Source: JBOGCH01 sp051656645 (GTDB lineage Bacteria; Bacteroidota; Bacteroidia; Bacteroidales; Marinifilaceae). From it: a stretch of 64,000 bases of DNA. The notes under the pieces are model-generated. The model saw only the letters and a list, made by a program, of their open reading frames with translations, was not told the origin of the DNA and did no database searches. The stretch is taken from positions 83,989 through 147,988 of the forward strand of contig JBOGCH010000044.1 in NCBI GenBank assembly GCA_051656645.1. The letters run 5' to 3'. This document shows, one piece after another, positions 25,807 to 34,696 of this stretch (the stretch's first letter is position 1; the number at the start of each line of letters is the position of its first letter). The position numbers and the translations under genes were made by a program.

Positions 25807-27537
25807 ATGAAAAAGAAAATAAGCGATATAATAGCCGAAACATTGGTTGCAGCAAAAGTTGAACGAGCATACGGACTTACCGGAAATGGAATAGATGAGT
25901 TGCTTGGATCGCTAGCATCCACGCCAATTAAAGTGGTGCAAGTTACCCACGAGGAAGCGGGAGGTTTTGCTGCCGGTGCAGATGCACAATTTAGTGGCAA
26001 CATTACAGTTTGTTTGGGATCTACAGGTCCGGGCGTTGTACATTGTTTAAATGGTTTATTTGACGCACACCGTAATGAAAGTCCGGTATTACTAATAGCA
26101 ACTCAAGTAAGTACAAGTAAAATGGGGCTAAAAAACGGCATGGAAGTGGATGTAAAAAGCTTATATAAGCAATGCAGCCACTACTGCGAAACAGTACTTA
26201 ATGCCGAACAATTGCCCCTAATTTTGGGACAAGCATTACAAACCATTACCTATAAAAAGGGAGTTGCCGTTGTGGTAGTACCGCAGGACATGATGACCGA
26301 AAGTATTGAGTTTGATGTTCCGCGTTATATACCCAAAGGGGGAAAAGCAATTATTAAACCAAGTGCTTTTGAGCTGACTGTGATTGCCGATAAAATTAAC
26401 AACGCAGAAAAGGTTGTTATCTTTGGCGGATACGGGTGTATTGGAGCGCATGATGACATTATTGCACTAGCTAAAAAAATTAAGGCTCCCATAGGTTGGG
26501 CATACCGGGGTAAACAGATATTTGACTATGATAACCCTTATCCAATTGGAATGAATGGTTTACTGGGCGATAAATCCTGTATGCAAGCTGTGCACGACTG
26601 CGATTTATTGCTTTTATTAGGAACCGATTTTGCATTCACAAACTTTTATCCGGAAGGTGCTGAGATTGTACAAATTGATTTAAATGGTACAAATCTAGGT
26701 AGGAGACACTGGATTACCATGGGAGCAATTGGCGACATTAAGGCAACAATTCCCGAACTATTACCGCTAGTAAAAGAAAAGAGCAACGACTCCTTTGCTC
26801 AAAAAGCAACTAAAGCTTATGAGGAGGTGCGGAAACACATGGACAAGATTGCTAAGCAAAAACCCGATGACGGACATAATATTTATCCTGAATTTTTGGC
26901 TAACACCATCAATAAAGTAGCCGCTCCGGATGCTGCCATTGTTGCGGATGTTGGAACACCTTGGGCCTATATGGCAAAGTACATTATGAGTTTAGGAACC
27001 CGAAAATTATATCATTCCTGTTTGCACGGAACTATGGCCAATGCGCTTTCAAGTGCCATTGGACTCCAAATGGCATTTAAAGACAAACAAGTTATTTCCA
27101 TGTGCGGAGATGGTGGTTTTACCATGTTGATGGGAGATATTTTGACTATTGCACGTGAACAACTGCCAATAAAAACAATAATATTTAATAACGGCAGATT
27201 GGATTTTGTTGCTTTAGAGATGAAATCGTCCGGTATTATTGATTACGGCACAGATTTAAAGGTTGCTAACTTTGCCCAACTTGCCGAAGATGTAGGTATT
27301 AAAGGATTTAGAGCCGAGAAACCCGGCGATTTGGAAGCTGCATTAAAAGAAATGTTGGATCATCCCGGCCCAGCACTCCTTGACGTTGTTGTAAATCCAA
27401 ACTCGTTACTCATGCCACCATCTATTACTGTGGACATGATGCAGAACTTTACGAAATACATGGTTGAAGCATTTTTTAGTGGGGAACGTAAAACGCTTAA
27501 GGAGATGCTCGAAGTTAATATTCCACGACAATTATAG
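25807..27537 (+). CDS. ThDP-dependent enzyme, pyruvate dehydrogenase (quinone)-like (2)
   Basis: A 576-residue paralogue of the preceding protein, 48 bases downstream. It has VTHEEAGGFAAGADAQF (catalytic Glu), the middle domain with QIDLNGTNLGRRHW, and the PP-domain motif CGDGGFTMLMGDILT with IFNNGRLDFVALE. Unlike gene 1 it has a C-terminal extension (about 540-576: MMQNFTKYMVEAFFSGER) resembling the amphipathic tail by which E. coli PoxB binds membrane lipids and quinone. Likely reaction: pyruvate to acetate and CO2 with electrons passed to quinone. Whether the two paralogues work together as a heteromer is open. Confidence 0.8.
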   Translation: MKKKISDIIAETLVAAKVERAYGLTGNGIDELLGSLASTPIKVVQVTHEEAGGFAAGADAQFSGNITVCLGSTGPGVVHCLNGLFDAHRNESPVLLIATQVSTSKMGLKNGMEVDVKSLYKQCSHYCETVLNAEQLPLILGQALQTITYKKGVAVVVVPQDMMTESIEFDVPRYIPKGGKAIIKPSAFELTVIADKINNAEKVVIFGGYGCIGAHDDIIALAKKIKAPIGWAYRGKQIFDYDNPYPIGMNGLLGDKSCMQAVHDCDLLLLLGTDFAFTNFYPEGAEIVQIDLNGTNLGRRHWITMGAIGDIKATIPELLPLVKEKSNDSFAQKATKAYEEVRKHMDKIAKQKPDDGHNIYPEFLANTINKVAAPDAAIVADVGTPWAYMAKYIMSLGTRKLYHSCLHGTMANALSSAIGLQMAFKDKQVISMCGDGGFTMLMGDILTIAREQLPIKTIIFNNGRLDFVALEMKSSGIIDYGTDLKVANFAQLAEDVGIKGFRAEKPGDLEAALKEMLDHPGPALLDVVVNPNSLLMPPSITVDMMQNFTKYMVEAFFSGERKTLKEMLEVNIPRQL

Positions 27538-27628
27538 AGCAAATACATACATTGTATGTTATGGAAGATGCCACATTACGTTGTTACCGTTATCTCAATA
27601 AATGAATAATTAATCAGATTTATTGTTT

Positions 27629-30490
27629 ATGCAATTACCGGAAATTAATGAACAACTGCTACATGATTTGAAGCAGGTATTCAAAGCACACCAAATAAAA
27701 TCCGACGATATATATCGTCAGGTGTACAGTAGAGATGCATCGTACTTTAATTTGCCTCCACAACTAGTTGTTCGCCCCGAAAGCGCGGACGAGGTGGTTA
27801 CGCTAGTTAAATTACTTAATAAACATAAGCAACACGTTACTTTCCGGACAGGGGGAACATCCCTCTCCGGACAAGCTGTTGGGAATGGAGTGATATGCGA
27901 TTTACGTACTGCATGGAAAAATATTGAAGTACGTGAGAAAGGCGAAAAAGTGTGGTTTGAACCCGGTTTAACATGCCAACAGGTGAATAAGTTATTGGCC
28001 CATTACGGGAAGAGATTAGGCCCCGATCCGGCATCGCACAGAGCGGCAATGATGGGTGGAATATTAGCCAATAACAGTAGCGGCATGCAAGCAGGGACAA
28101 AGTACAACTCATATCATATGCTGACGTCCATTGAGTTTATTATGGTTAATGGAAATCAATATGACACGTCGAAGCCTGAGGATAGAAAACGATTTGAAGA
28201 AAATGAGCGCGAATTATGTAATGGACTTATTGAGATTAGACAAGAAATAATGACTAATCCGAACATAAGGGAACGCATTATTTCAAAATATAAAATCAAA
28301 AATGTAACGGGATATGGAATGAATGCTTTTATTGACTATGAGCATCCGTTTGATATTTTTGCACATTTACTTATTGGAAGTGAGGGGACCTTGGCGTTTA
28401 TTGTATCGGCAGAGCAAAAAACATTGCCACTCTATAGTTTCTATAGTAGCTCAATGCTTTATTTTAAAGACACAGTAAGTGCAGCAGCAGCTGTACCTAT
28501 GATTGCAGAGTCGCCGGCCTTATCGGTTGAGATGATGGACTTTGGCTCATTGCAAAGTGTGGTGGGAACACCAATAGGAATTCCTGAGTTATCTACAATT
28601 CCTACTAACTCCACAGCTCTACTCATTGATTACGGCTCCAATTCGCAGGAGGAGCTTAGAGATTTAACCGATAAATACTTAGGACAATTTAAAGGCACAA
28701 GTGGACTATTTCAGATGGACCCCTTTACTACAACGGTGGAACAACGCGAACGTTTTTGGAAAATAAGAGATGGTATTTTTCCATGCGTAGCCGGTGTGCG
28801 TAATCTTGGAGATACTGTTATATTGGAGGACGTTGTATCGCCAGTGGACAATTTATACAAGCTTGTAGATGGAATTCAAAATCTATATAAAAAGTATGAT
28901 TATAAAGGAGCGATATTTGGACATGCACGCGATGGTGATTTACACCCATTAATTACCTCGGGGATGCAGGATAAAACACATGTAAAACATTTTGGTGATT
29001 TTATGGAGGAGTTCATTTCCTTAGTCCTTTCACTAGATGGCTCACTTAAAGGTGAACATGGTACAGGACGCGCCGTGGCTCCGTTTGTGGAGCGAGAATG
29101 GGGACCGGAGATTTATGCAATGATGAAAAAATTAAAATCATTAGCCGATCCGCAGAACTTGCTTAATCCGGATGTTATGATATGCGATGACCCGAATGCA
29201 CATTTAGAAAATGTGAAAGCAATGACGCCAATTGGCAGTGAGTACCATGACCACAAGGTGGACATGTGTATTGAATGTGGATTTTGTGAACATGTATGCC
29301 CATCACGTTATTTTACGCTAACACCAAGACAAAGAATACAGTCGCTACGCATAATTCAATCTATGGACGGAGGCGAAGACAAGACATCGCTCGAAAAGGA
29401 GTACAAGTTTGAAGGTATGGATACCTGTGCCGCAGATGGAATGTGCCAAACAGTTTGCCCTATGGGAATTAATACCGGCGATTTAACAGATAAACTTAGG
29501 GAGATTAGTATAACACCAAAGATGTCAGAGCAACTGTATCATGCTGCTAATAATTCAGAGAAAACTGAGAAGCATTTAAAAGAAGCCTTGAACTTTGCTG
29601 TTGACGTTGAGCACATCTTCACATCGAAACCTATAGAATGGGCATTAGCGGTAGCCCATGGCATATCGGATGCTACACCACATTGGTCTAAAAACTTTCC
29701 GAAGGCACCAAAATTCAAACCGCAACAAGTGGATAACCCGGCGTTTATCTATTTTCCGGCATGCGTTACACGTATATTTGGAGGGACAAACGAAAAGAAA
29801 GATGACATGATGACCGTGATTTTGCGTATTGCAAAGAAAGCGGGAGTCGCCGTTGAATTACCTGAAGACACACAGGGTTTATGTTGTTCGCAAATATGGC
29901 AACACAAAGGGGAAATGCAAGGTGCCAAAGTAATGGCAAACAAAGTAATTGACCATTTTTGGCTGTGGAGTAAGGAAGGTAATATTCCAATTGTGTGCGA
30001 TACTACCTCATGTACTCATACACTTATCAATAAATTATGCGATAGTAATGATACAGATACGGACAATTTATTAAGTGATGAGAACATTGCCAAATACAAG
30101 AAAATAAAAATTCTAGACATTACAGAATGGATTAATGATATCCTTTTACCAAAACTTAATGTTACGCATAAGAAAGGAAAGATATTAATTCATCCAACAT
30201 GTGCATGCGCACAAATGGGGCTTAATGATAAAATGATTAGTATAGCGCAGCATTGCGCAGAAACTGTAGTTCTACCTGAAAATTGGGGTTGCTGCGGTGC
30301 TTCTGGCGATCGTGGATTTATATTCCCAGCATTGGGAGAATCCGGAACTCGCGACGAACGAAATGAATTAAAAGGAGAAATATTTGACGGCTGCTACTCA
30401 CTGGCTCGTACCTGTGAGATCAATTTAGAGGACCACACGTCCTATCCTTTTGAATCTATAGCCTATTTAGTTGACGAAACTACAAACTAA
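27629..30490 (+). CDS. FAD/Fe-S oxidoreductase, D-lactate dehydrogenase-like
   Basis: A 953-residue fusion of a GlcD-type FAD domain and a GlpC-type iron-sulfur domain, like YdiJ and quinone-linked D-lactate dehydrogenases. Start set at MQLPEINEQL. FAD site: VTFRTGGTSLSGQAVG (about 73-88) and GPDPASHRAAMMGGILANNS; substrate/FAD-cap region: GHARDGDLHPLI. Two ferredoxin-type clusters: CIECGFCEHVCPS (near 550) and CAADGMCQTVCPM (near 600), the second with one cysteine position altered from CxxCxxC. The CCG domain is seen at GLCCSQIW and WGCCGASGDRG. With pyruvate-using and acetate-transport neighbours, D-lactate is the likeliest substrate; D-2-hydroxyglutarate is the alternative. Confidence 0.85.
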   Translation: MQLPEINEQLLHDLKQVFKAHQIKSDDIYRQVYSRDASYFNLPPQLVVRPESADEVVTLVKLLNKHKQHVTFRTGGTSLSGQAVGNGVICDLRTAWKNIEVREKGEKVWFEPGLTCQQVNKLLAHYGKRLGPDPASHRAAMMGGILANNSSGMQAGTKYNSYHMLTSIEFIMVNGNQYDTSKPEDRKRFEENERELCNGLIEIRQEIMTNPNIRERIISKYKIKNVTGYGMNAFIDYEHPFDIFAHLLIGSEGTLAFIVSAEQKTLPLYSFYSSSMLYFKDTVSAAAAVPMIAESPALSVEMMDFGSLQSVVGTPIGIPELSTIPTNSTALLIDYGSNSQEELRDLTDKYLGQFKGTSGLFQMDPFTTTVEQRERFWKIRDGIFPCVAGVRNLGDTVILEDVVSPVDNLYKLVDGIQNLYKKYDYKGAIFGHARDGDLHPLITSGMQDKTHVKHFGDFMEEFISLVLSLDGSLKGEHGTGRAVAPFVEREWGPEIYAMMKKLKSLADPQNLLNPDVMICDDPNAHLENVKAMTPIGSEYHDHKVDMCIECGFCEHVCPSRYFTLTPRQRIQSLRIIQSMDGGEDKTSLEKEYKFEGMDTCAADGMCQTVCPMGINTGDLTDKLREISITPKMSEQLYHAANNSEKTEKHLKEALNFAVDVEHIFTSKPIEWALAVAHGISDATPHWSKNFPKAPKFKPQQVDNPAFIYFPACVTRIFGGTNEKKDDMMTVILRIAKKAGVAVELPEDTQGLCCSQIWQHKGEMQGAKVMANKVIDHFWLWSKEGNIPIVCDTTSCTHTLINKLCDSNDTDTDNLLSDENIAKYKKIKILDITEWINDILLPKLNVTHKKGKILIHPTCACAQMGLNDKMISIAQHCAETVVLPENWGCCGASGDRGFIFPALGESGTRDERNELKGEIFDGCYSLARTCEINLEDHTSYPFESIAYLVDETTN

Positions 30491-30499
30491 ATTTTCATT

Positions 30500-31069
30500 A
30501 TGGAAACACAAGAAGTAAAAATTACAAACATTGACCCCACAGTGCTGGGACTTTGGGGATTCTCTTTTGCCACATTATTAAGTAATATTTCGGCGCTTGG
30601 CTTTTTCCCTGAAAGCAATTTAATTTTAGGAGCTGCTATTTTTCTAGGCGGAGTGATACAGGTTATTACCGGAATGCTTTGTTATAAGAACAGGGATTTA
30701 TTTGGTGTAGTAACTTTTGTATGTTTCGGCTTTTTCTGGATTGCTAATGGTGTTGATTATTTGTTTGTTCATTTTGGTTGGACACCTGCCGCTTCATCGC
30801 TTGCCTCCGGATGGTACTCATTTTGTTGGACACTGTTTGTTTTAATGCTGTTTTTAGCAAGTTTAAAGAAAAGCGTTTTCTTAGCCATAACTCTTTTCTT
30901 TGTTGACATGCTGCTATTTTTCAACATGCTTGGAGCCTGGATGGAATCGCCGCTAATGAGTAATATTGGAGCCGTATGCGGTGTTATATGCGCATCAATG
31001 GCTATATATTTAGCATTTGCACAGTTTTTCTTGGCGCTGAATGGTAAATCCTATATTCCATTAAAATAA
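30500..31069 (+). CDS. SatP/YaaH-type acetate transporter
   Basis: A 189-residue inner-membrane protein with six hydrophobic helices, of the GPR1/FUN34/YaaH family. The signature NIDPTVLGLWGFSFATLL corresponds to the family's NPxPLGL motif, and FFPESNLILGAAIFLGGVIQ and FGVVTFVCFGFFW are conserved segments. Such proteins carry acetate (and succinate) with protons. The gene follows the dehydrogenase by nine bases, so its job is probably to move acetate made by the operon. A 22-bp hairpin follows the gene. Confidence 0.9.
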   Translation: METQEVKITNIDPTVLGLWGFSFATLLSNISALGFFPESNLILGAAIFLGGVIQVITGMLCYKNRDLFGVVTFVCFGFFWIANGVDYLFVHFGWTPAASSLASGWYSFCWTLFVLMLFLASLKKSVFLAITLFFVDMLLFFNMLGAWMESPLMSNIGAVCGVICASMAIYLAFAQFFLALNGKSYIPLK

Positions 31070-31079
31070 CCATTTGTTT

Positions 31080-31127
31080 AAAGACTGTAGAATCCGTAAG
31101 TTGCGACTTACGGATTTTATAGTCTTT
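31080..31127 (+). terminator. Terminator of the lactate/acetate operon
   Basis: A 22-bp stem with two mismatches (31080-31101 with 31106-31127) and the loop TGCG. The downstream sequence is A-rich rather than T-rich on the plus strand. Confidence 0.65.
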
Positions 31128-31188
31128 AAAATTGAGTACACCACAATGCATGACTATTGTGAGCTGTTTTTATATTTTGTAATTTTAG

Positions 31189-31202
31189 TGTCCCATTAAA
31201 AT
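31189..31202. repeat. IS terminal inverted repeat, transposase 3' side
   Basis: TGTCCCATTAAAAT, matching the complement of 32480-32493 over all 14 bases. Confidence 0.85.
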
Positions 31203-31211
31203 TGGGACGAA

Positions 31212-32375
31212 TTAAAAATTAAATAAACTTGGCCCATTTGGTCCGAATCGTTCTTTGTCTTTTTGAAATTTAGTTTTATCAAAGAGGTTTCTAAGATGAG
31301 TTTTATCAGTCAATGAGATGCTCAATATTTGTAGTACTTCGTATGTGCTTCTATCTAGTTGCATATCATGTTGAATGATTGCCACCAAACAGTAAGTACA
31401 TATTGCTGCATATATCTGTATTCGAACTGCATTTTCCGTAGTACCCCAGAATCTTTTGATCTTAAGGTGTTGTTTTAGCCATTTGAAAAACAACTCTACT
31501 TACCAGCGATTTTTATAAAGGTCGGCAACTTCAAGCACGGTTATATGCATTGCATTGGTTATAAATGTAAATTCTCGATCTTGTTCTTCGTCCCAATATT
31601 TAACCAGTCTATGTGGTTCTGGATAATATTGCTTAGGATAGAATCCTGTCAGAAGTATATTTGCATCTGAAAGTACATTCTTAGGTATCCGACGTTTCCA
31701 TTTAATGGATTTGTACTGAAGATTCTTTTTTGCTCTGACAACGAAATAAGCTTCAATTTGATGCATCTTATGCAGCATCTTGAAATTGTTATAAGCACGG
31801 TCAAATATGTAGTAAGAACCTGATTCGTAAGGAATCTCATTCATTGCTTTAGAATCGTGAACGGATGCTTCCGTGATATGAAAGAATGTAGGAATCTGTG
31901 TTTCTACATCATACAATGTATGCACTTTGATACCACCTTTCTTCTTACGGAACTTAGCCCACCAGAAGACTGAAAGACATAGGTCAATAGTTGTTGAATC
32001 GAAAGCATAAACGTTGCCGCCAAGTTTAAAAATACGATTGACGCGCTTTTGCCTTGCTTCGTTAACTAGGTAGTATGCGTATTCTTCAAAGATATGATAG
32101 TCTCTATCTTGATTTGCTCTTGAAAGCGATGACTTTGATACGTTTTTGCCCATTCCTAAATGATAACATTTGGAATGATGAGCATCAAGAGCAACAATCA
32201 AATCTCGTAGACTTTCACGATTAGATAGTTGACCGAACATTAAAGCGAGTAGTTGATTCCAACAAGTGAAATGCTTCATATATTTATCACCATCATACTT
32301 GCGCACAATGTAATTAAACTTATTCCTATCTAAGAATGATACTAGTTGAGCGAAAACGAATTTGTCTTTATGCAT
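31212..32375 (-). pseudogene. IS4-family transposase with an in-frame nonsense codon
   Basis: The frame opens at MHKDKFVFAQLVSFLDRNKF (32375) and would encode about 387 residues. AFDSTTIDL and IFDRAYNNF carry the first two acidic residues of the DDE triad. At 31500-31502 a TAA replaces what should be a CAA or CAG: the frame reads YKNRW, stop, VELFFKWLK. This breaks the IS4 YREK signature (Y-x2-R-x3-E-x6-K) between Arg and the catalytic Glu. The frame then continues intact to 31212. The N-terminal product (about 291 residues) lacks the catalytic Glu, so this copy should be inactive alone. No frameshift is seen elsewhere, so the mutation is recent. Confidence 0.9.
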
Positions 32376-32479
32376 TTGCAAGTCTTATTTAGAGATGCAA
32401 ATGTGCAAATTGAAATCCGCTTAATCAAAAAAACTCTGTAACCAACTATATTTCAAACATTTCAAAGAGCTATTTTAGA

Positions 32480-32493
32480 TTTTAATGGGACAG
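32480..32493. repeat. IS terminal inverted repeat, transposase 5' side
   Basis: The complement of TGTCCCATTAAAAT; 105 bases before the transposase start codon. Confidence 0.85.
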
Positions 32494-32512
32494 CAATGAT
32501 AAAATAATTAAT

Positions 32513-33040
32513 ATGAAAACAATAATTAAACTATTTGTCTTAATAGCAGTTGTCACTTTGCTTTTTAGTAGTAAACCTCCACAAACACCGCCTAATCCCA
32601 AAATAGGAACTTTTGAACTCTATCGAGATATAGAACCAAACGATATTGTAGCCTATTTTGGTGAGCCATCGGAAACATCAAATCATACATCGGATGACGA
32701 AAATGGAGCAACGATTGATAGTAAAGTTTATAGATATAATAATAATTTTTCTTTAGCTATATATGAATTGCCCAAACGAGTAGAATTATTTGGAATTAGA
32801 ATACGTGATGAGAAATACGCAATAAATGGAATTCTAATGGTTGGTGATAGTTTGATAAAGGTGCATGAATTAGGATACGAGGTTTCGAGCGATAATTATA
32901 CGCTTAGTAAAAACTATGTAGTTTTGTATTTACCCACTTACAAAAAAGGAAACTCTTCTTATTATTACTATCTCAAAGTATCTTATGATAAAAAGAGGAT
33001 AATAAAGCAAATACAGATGTTTGAAGAAACCGGAGTGTAG
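32513..33040 (+). CDS. Exported hypothetical protein
   Basis: A 175-residue protein with a signal peptide (MKTIIKLFVLIAVVTLLFSS). The mature part begins with a proline-rich segment (PPQTPPNPK) and continues as mixed alpha/beta with FELYRDIEPNDIVAYFGEPSE, a turn resembling small lipoproteins of the SmpA/BamE type (FGEPS), but this is a guess. A Tyr-rich stretch (NSSYYYYLKVSYDKK) lies near the C-terminus. I do not recognise the family. It begins 20 bases past the right end of the IS, which may have displaced its promoter. Confidence 0.55.
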   Translation: MKTIIKLFVLIAVVTLLFSSKPPQTPPNPKIGTFELYRDIEPNDIVAYFGEPSETSNHTSDDENGATIDSKVYRYNNNFSLAIYELPKRVELFGIRIRDEKYAINGILMVGDSLIKVHELGYEVSSDNYTLSKNYVVLYLPTYKKGNSSYYYYLKVSYDKKRIIKQIQMFEETGV

Positions 33041-33159
33041 CTAATTCGATGACTGATTTGAAATTGAGTGTCTTAATCATTCACTCATTAATAGACACTA
33101 GCAAATGAGAGCCATTATGAGCTCCTAGACGAATGCATAATGAAGCTATTATTGATAAG

Positions 33160-33190
33160 ACTTGAGCTCCATACTCAATGGAGCTCAAGT
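33160..33190 (+). terminator. Possible terminator hairpin
   Basis: ACTTGAGCTCCA (33160-33171) pairs with TGGAGCTCAAGT (33179-33190) around a 7-base loop. The following TGCTAAATATTAATAAATT is AT-rich but not a T run. Confidence 0.45.
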
Positions 33191-33230
33191 TGCTAAATAT
33201 TAATAAATTACCCAGACAAACAAACAATAA

Positions 33231-33581
33231 CACTCCCCGATTCCCCTACCCGTAGAGGGTTGCTATTTGAGTTCTTACCAAAAACAATTTCTTTACGTTT
33301 TAATTCATACTCTTTTGGCTCTATCCTGCCGAGATGAGGATTGGGAATATCACGGACGAACGGAGAATCTCCCTGCAACCTTTTCCCTAAAGGAGGCGCA
33401 ATGCTACTTTGAAGAAAACGCGGATGCGCTTGAGGTGTTAAGGATGGGAGAAAAAACAACGCGAAGTAGTGAGTTACCGACAGTGGATTTAACCGCAAAT
33501 TGGAAACGTGCCACATTGTCCTATAACGATGAAGCAGTGTTGGTGAAAGTGCCGGTGGAGACAAATACTGCGGGGATTTGA
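33231..33581 (+). pseudogene. Remnant of a Bacteroidales lipoprotein N-terminus
   Basis: An open frame from 33231 to the TGA at 33579-33581. It has no ATG at the right place; the best start is a TTG at 33267. The product shows a hydrophobic segment ending in a lipobox (VLIHTLLALSC), then RDEDWEYHG, TFSLKEAQCYFEENADAL, ELPTVDLTANWKRAT and VLVKVPVETN. This resembles the N-terminal region (leader, EAxxYFE motif, P.W..A.. motif) of larger surface lipoproteins in the order, and it ends abruptly where hundreds of residues should follow. Probably a truncated leftover. Confidence 0.5.
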
Positions 33582-33613
33582 AAATAATAAAGGAGACTAA
33601 TAAAATTTGTTTT

Positions 33614-34246
33614 ATGAAAAGATTCAAGAAAAGAACAATTAGAAAGGGTATCGTGATCATTTTGTCACTTTGCTATATCGGTTTCGGACTATATAGATGT
33701 AGTGAGGAAAGTGATGTAATAAAACTTACATATCCTGAATTTAATCCTCCTATTTATGATTTTCCCGTACAGAGAGATTGTGTTGCGAATCAGATTATAA
33801 ATCTACCAAACGGAAGATTCGATATAACCTCTTATAAGGGATACGTTTTTAAAGTTGTTCCTTACGCATGGGCAACATCCTTTATTTATAAGTATAGAAA
33901 AGATAAGAGCTATATTAATGCATACTTTGATTTGATGGTAACGCTTGATTCACTGACGGCAGATTCGACACGGGTTATTATTGATAAAATTAATAATAGA
34001 GTTGCTTATGGTGTTCGATTTTGGAAATCGCCATTTTTCCAAAGATATATCTATAAGACTCATGAGGTATATACTCCATCTATTGAAGAATATGATTTTC
34101 TTAGATACTTGGGCAAAAAGTTAGGTTATTTAGATAAGATGCCTTATACACATTATCCTCCTGAGTTAAGCCGTAAAGAGATTATGGGGAGATTTGAACG
34201 TGATTACTTCACAGAAGTGGAGATGTTTGGGAATAAAGAGAATTAA
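33614..34246 (+). CDS. Membrane-anchored or exported hypothetical protein
   Basis: A 210-residue protein. I start it at the ATG at 33614 (MKRFKKRTIRKG), a basic N-terminus before one hydrophobic segment (IVIILSLCYIGFGLYRC); a TTG start at 33578 would add 12 residues. The cysteine after GLYR could be lipidated (GLYRCSEES), though the lipobox is weak. The remainder is soluble with aromatic motifs such as YPEFNPPIYDFPVQ and YIYKTHEVYTPSIEEYDFL. I do not recognise the family. It sits with the other accessory genes next to the IS. Confidence 0.5.
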   Translation: MKRFKKRTIRKGIVIILSLCYIGFGLYRCSEESDVIKLTYPEFNPPIYDFPVQRDCVANQIINLPNGRFDITSYKGYVFKVVPYAWATSFIYKYRKDKSYINAYFDLMVTLDSLTADSTRVIIDKINNRVAYGVRFWKSPFFQRYIYKTHEVYTPSIEEYDFLRYLGKKLGYLDKMPYTHYPPELSRKEIMGRFERDYFTEVEMFGNKEN

Positions 34247-34376
34247 TTTAAGCTGTATGCTTTAATTAATGATGTGAATACACCAACGCATAGTTGGATT
34301 TTAAGTAAATGAATACAATAAGTTGTTTTTTATTTTTCCAATTAAATAATCGGGATTTTTTAATTAAATTTGCCCT

Positions 34377-34694
34377 ATGGTTTCAGTTGAAGAACAAGAT
34401 AATACCCCACGTTACTCCTACCGTAAATTTGTTAATGCATATACGGTACTTACAGTTATGTTTGCCATTTATATGTGTTTTATCGCGGACAATAGCGGAT
34501 GGGAGATTTATAAACTGAATCAACAAATAAAGAAACTGCGCGAAGAAAAAAATTACTACGAAAACAAGATTGAAAAAGACCAGAAAAGTAAGGACGAACT
34601 TTTTAGTAGTAAAGAGAAACTTGAAAAATTTGCGCGAGAACATTACTACATGAAAGAGAGTAATGAGGATATATATATTATTATACGAAAATAA
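34377..34694 (+). CDS. FtsB/DivIC-like septum formation protein
   Basis: A 105-residue bitopic membrane protein: a short cytoplasmic tail, a membrane helix (about 21-40), then a coiled coil (about 45-80, KLNQQIKKLREEKNYYENKIEKDQ) and the family C-terminal motif LEKFAREHYYMKESNEDIYII. FtsB/DivIC proteins bridge FtsL and FtsQ in the divisome. The position ahead of ruvX and def (two bases to ruvX) suggests one operon. Confidence 0.88.
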   Translation: MVSVEEQDNTPRYSYRKFVNAYTVLTVMFAIYMCFIADNSGWEIYKLNQQIKKLREEKNYYENKIEKDQKSKDELFSSKEKLEKFAREHYYMKESNEDIYIIIRK

Positions 34695-34696
34695 CT

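Larger units (their letters stand above)
31189..32493 (-). mobile_element. IS4-family insertion sequence, 1305 bp, inactivated
   Basis: The ends are perfect 14-bp inverted repeats, TGTCCCATTAAAAT (31189-31202) and its complement (32480-32493). Between them lies one minus-strand transposase frame with an internal stop. The eight bases outside each end (AATTTTAG and GCAATGAT) do not match, so no target duplication is visible. Confidence 0.85.
33041..33613. other. Decayed accessory stretch with a hairpin and a lipoprotein remnant
   Basis: It holds a 12-bp perfect hairpin at 33160-33190 (terminator-like, no T run) and the remnant described at 33231-33581. The rest (33041-33159) shows nothing I can support. 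Confidence 0.5.

Noticed and set aside
31212..32375. Programmed readthrough or frameshift in the transposase
   Set aside because: No slippery sequence or readthrough context is visible, the frame is unchanged across the stop, and IS4 transposases of this type are single uninterrupted genes; simple mutation is the easier explanation.
33208..33660. A 150-codon minus-strand open frame over the lipoprotein remnant
   Set aside because: Low-complexity Leu/Pro-rich product without family features; the plus-strand remnant has recognisable motifs.
34365..34372. TAAATTTG as promoter of the divIC-like gene
   Set aside because: It fits the -7 consensus but lies only 4 bases before the ATG, which would put transcription start inside the codon; the N-terminus from this ATG suits the family.
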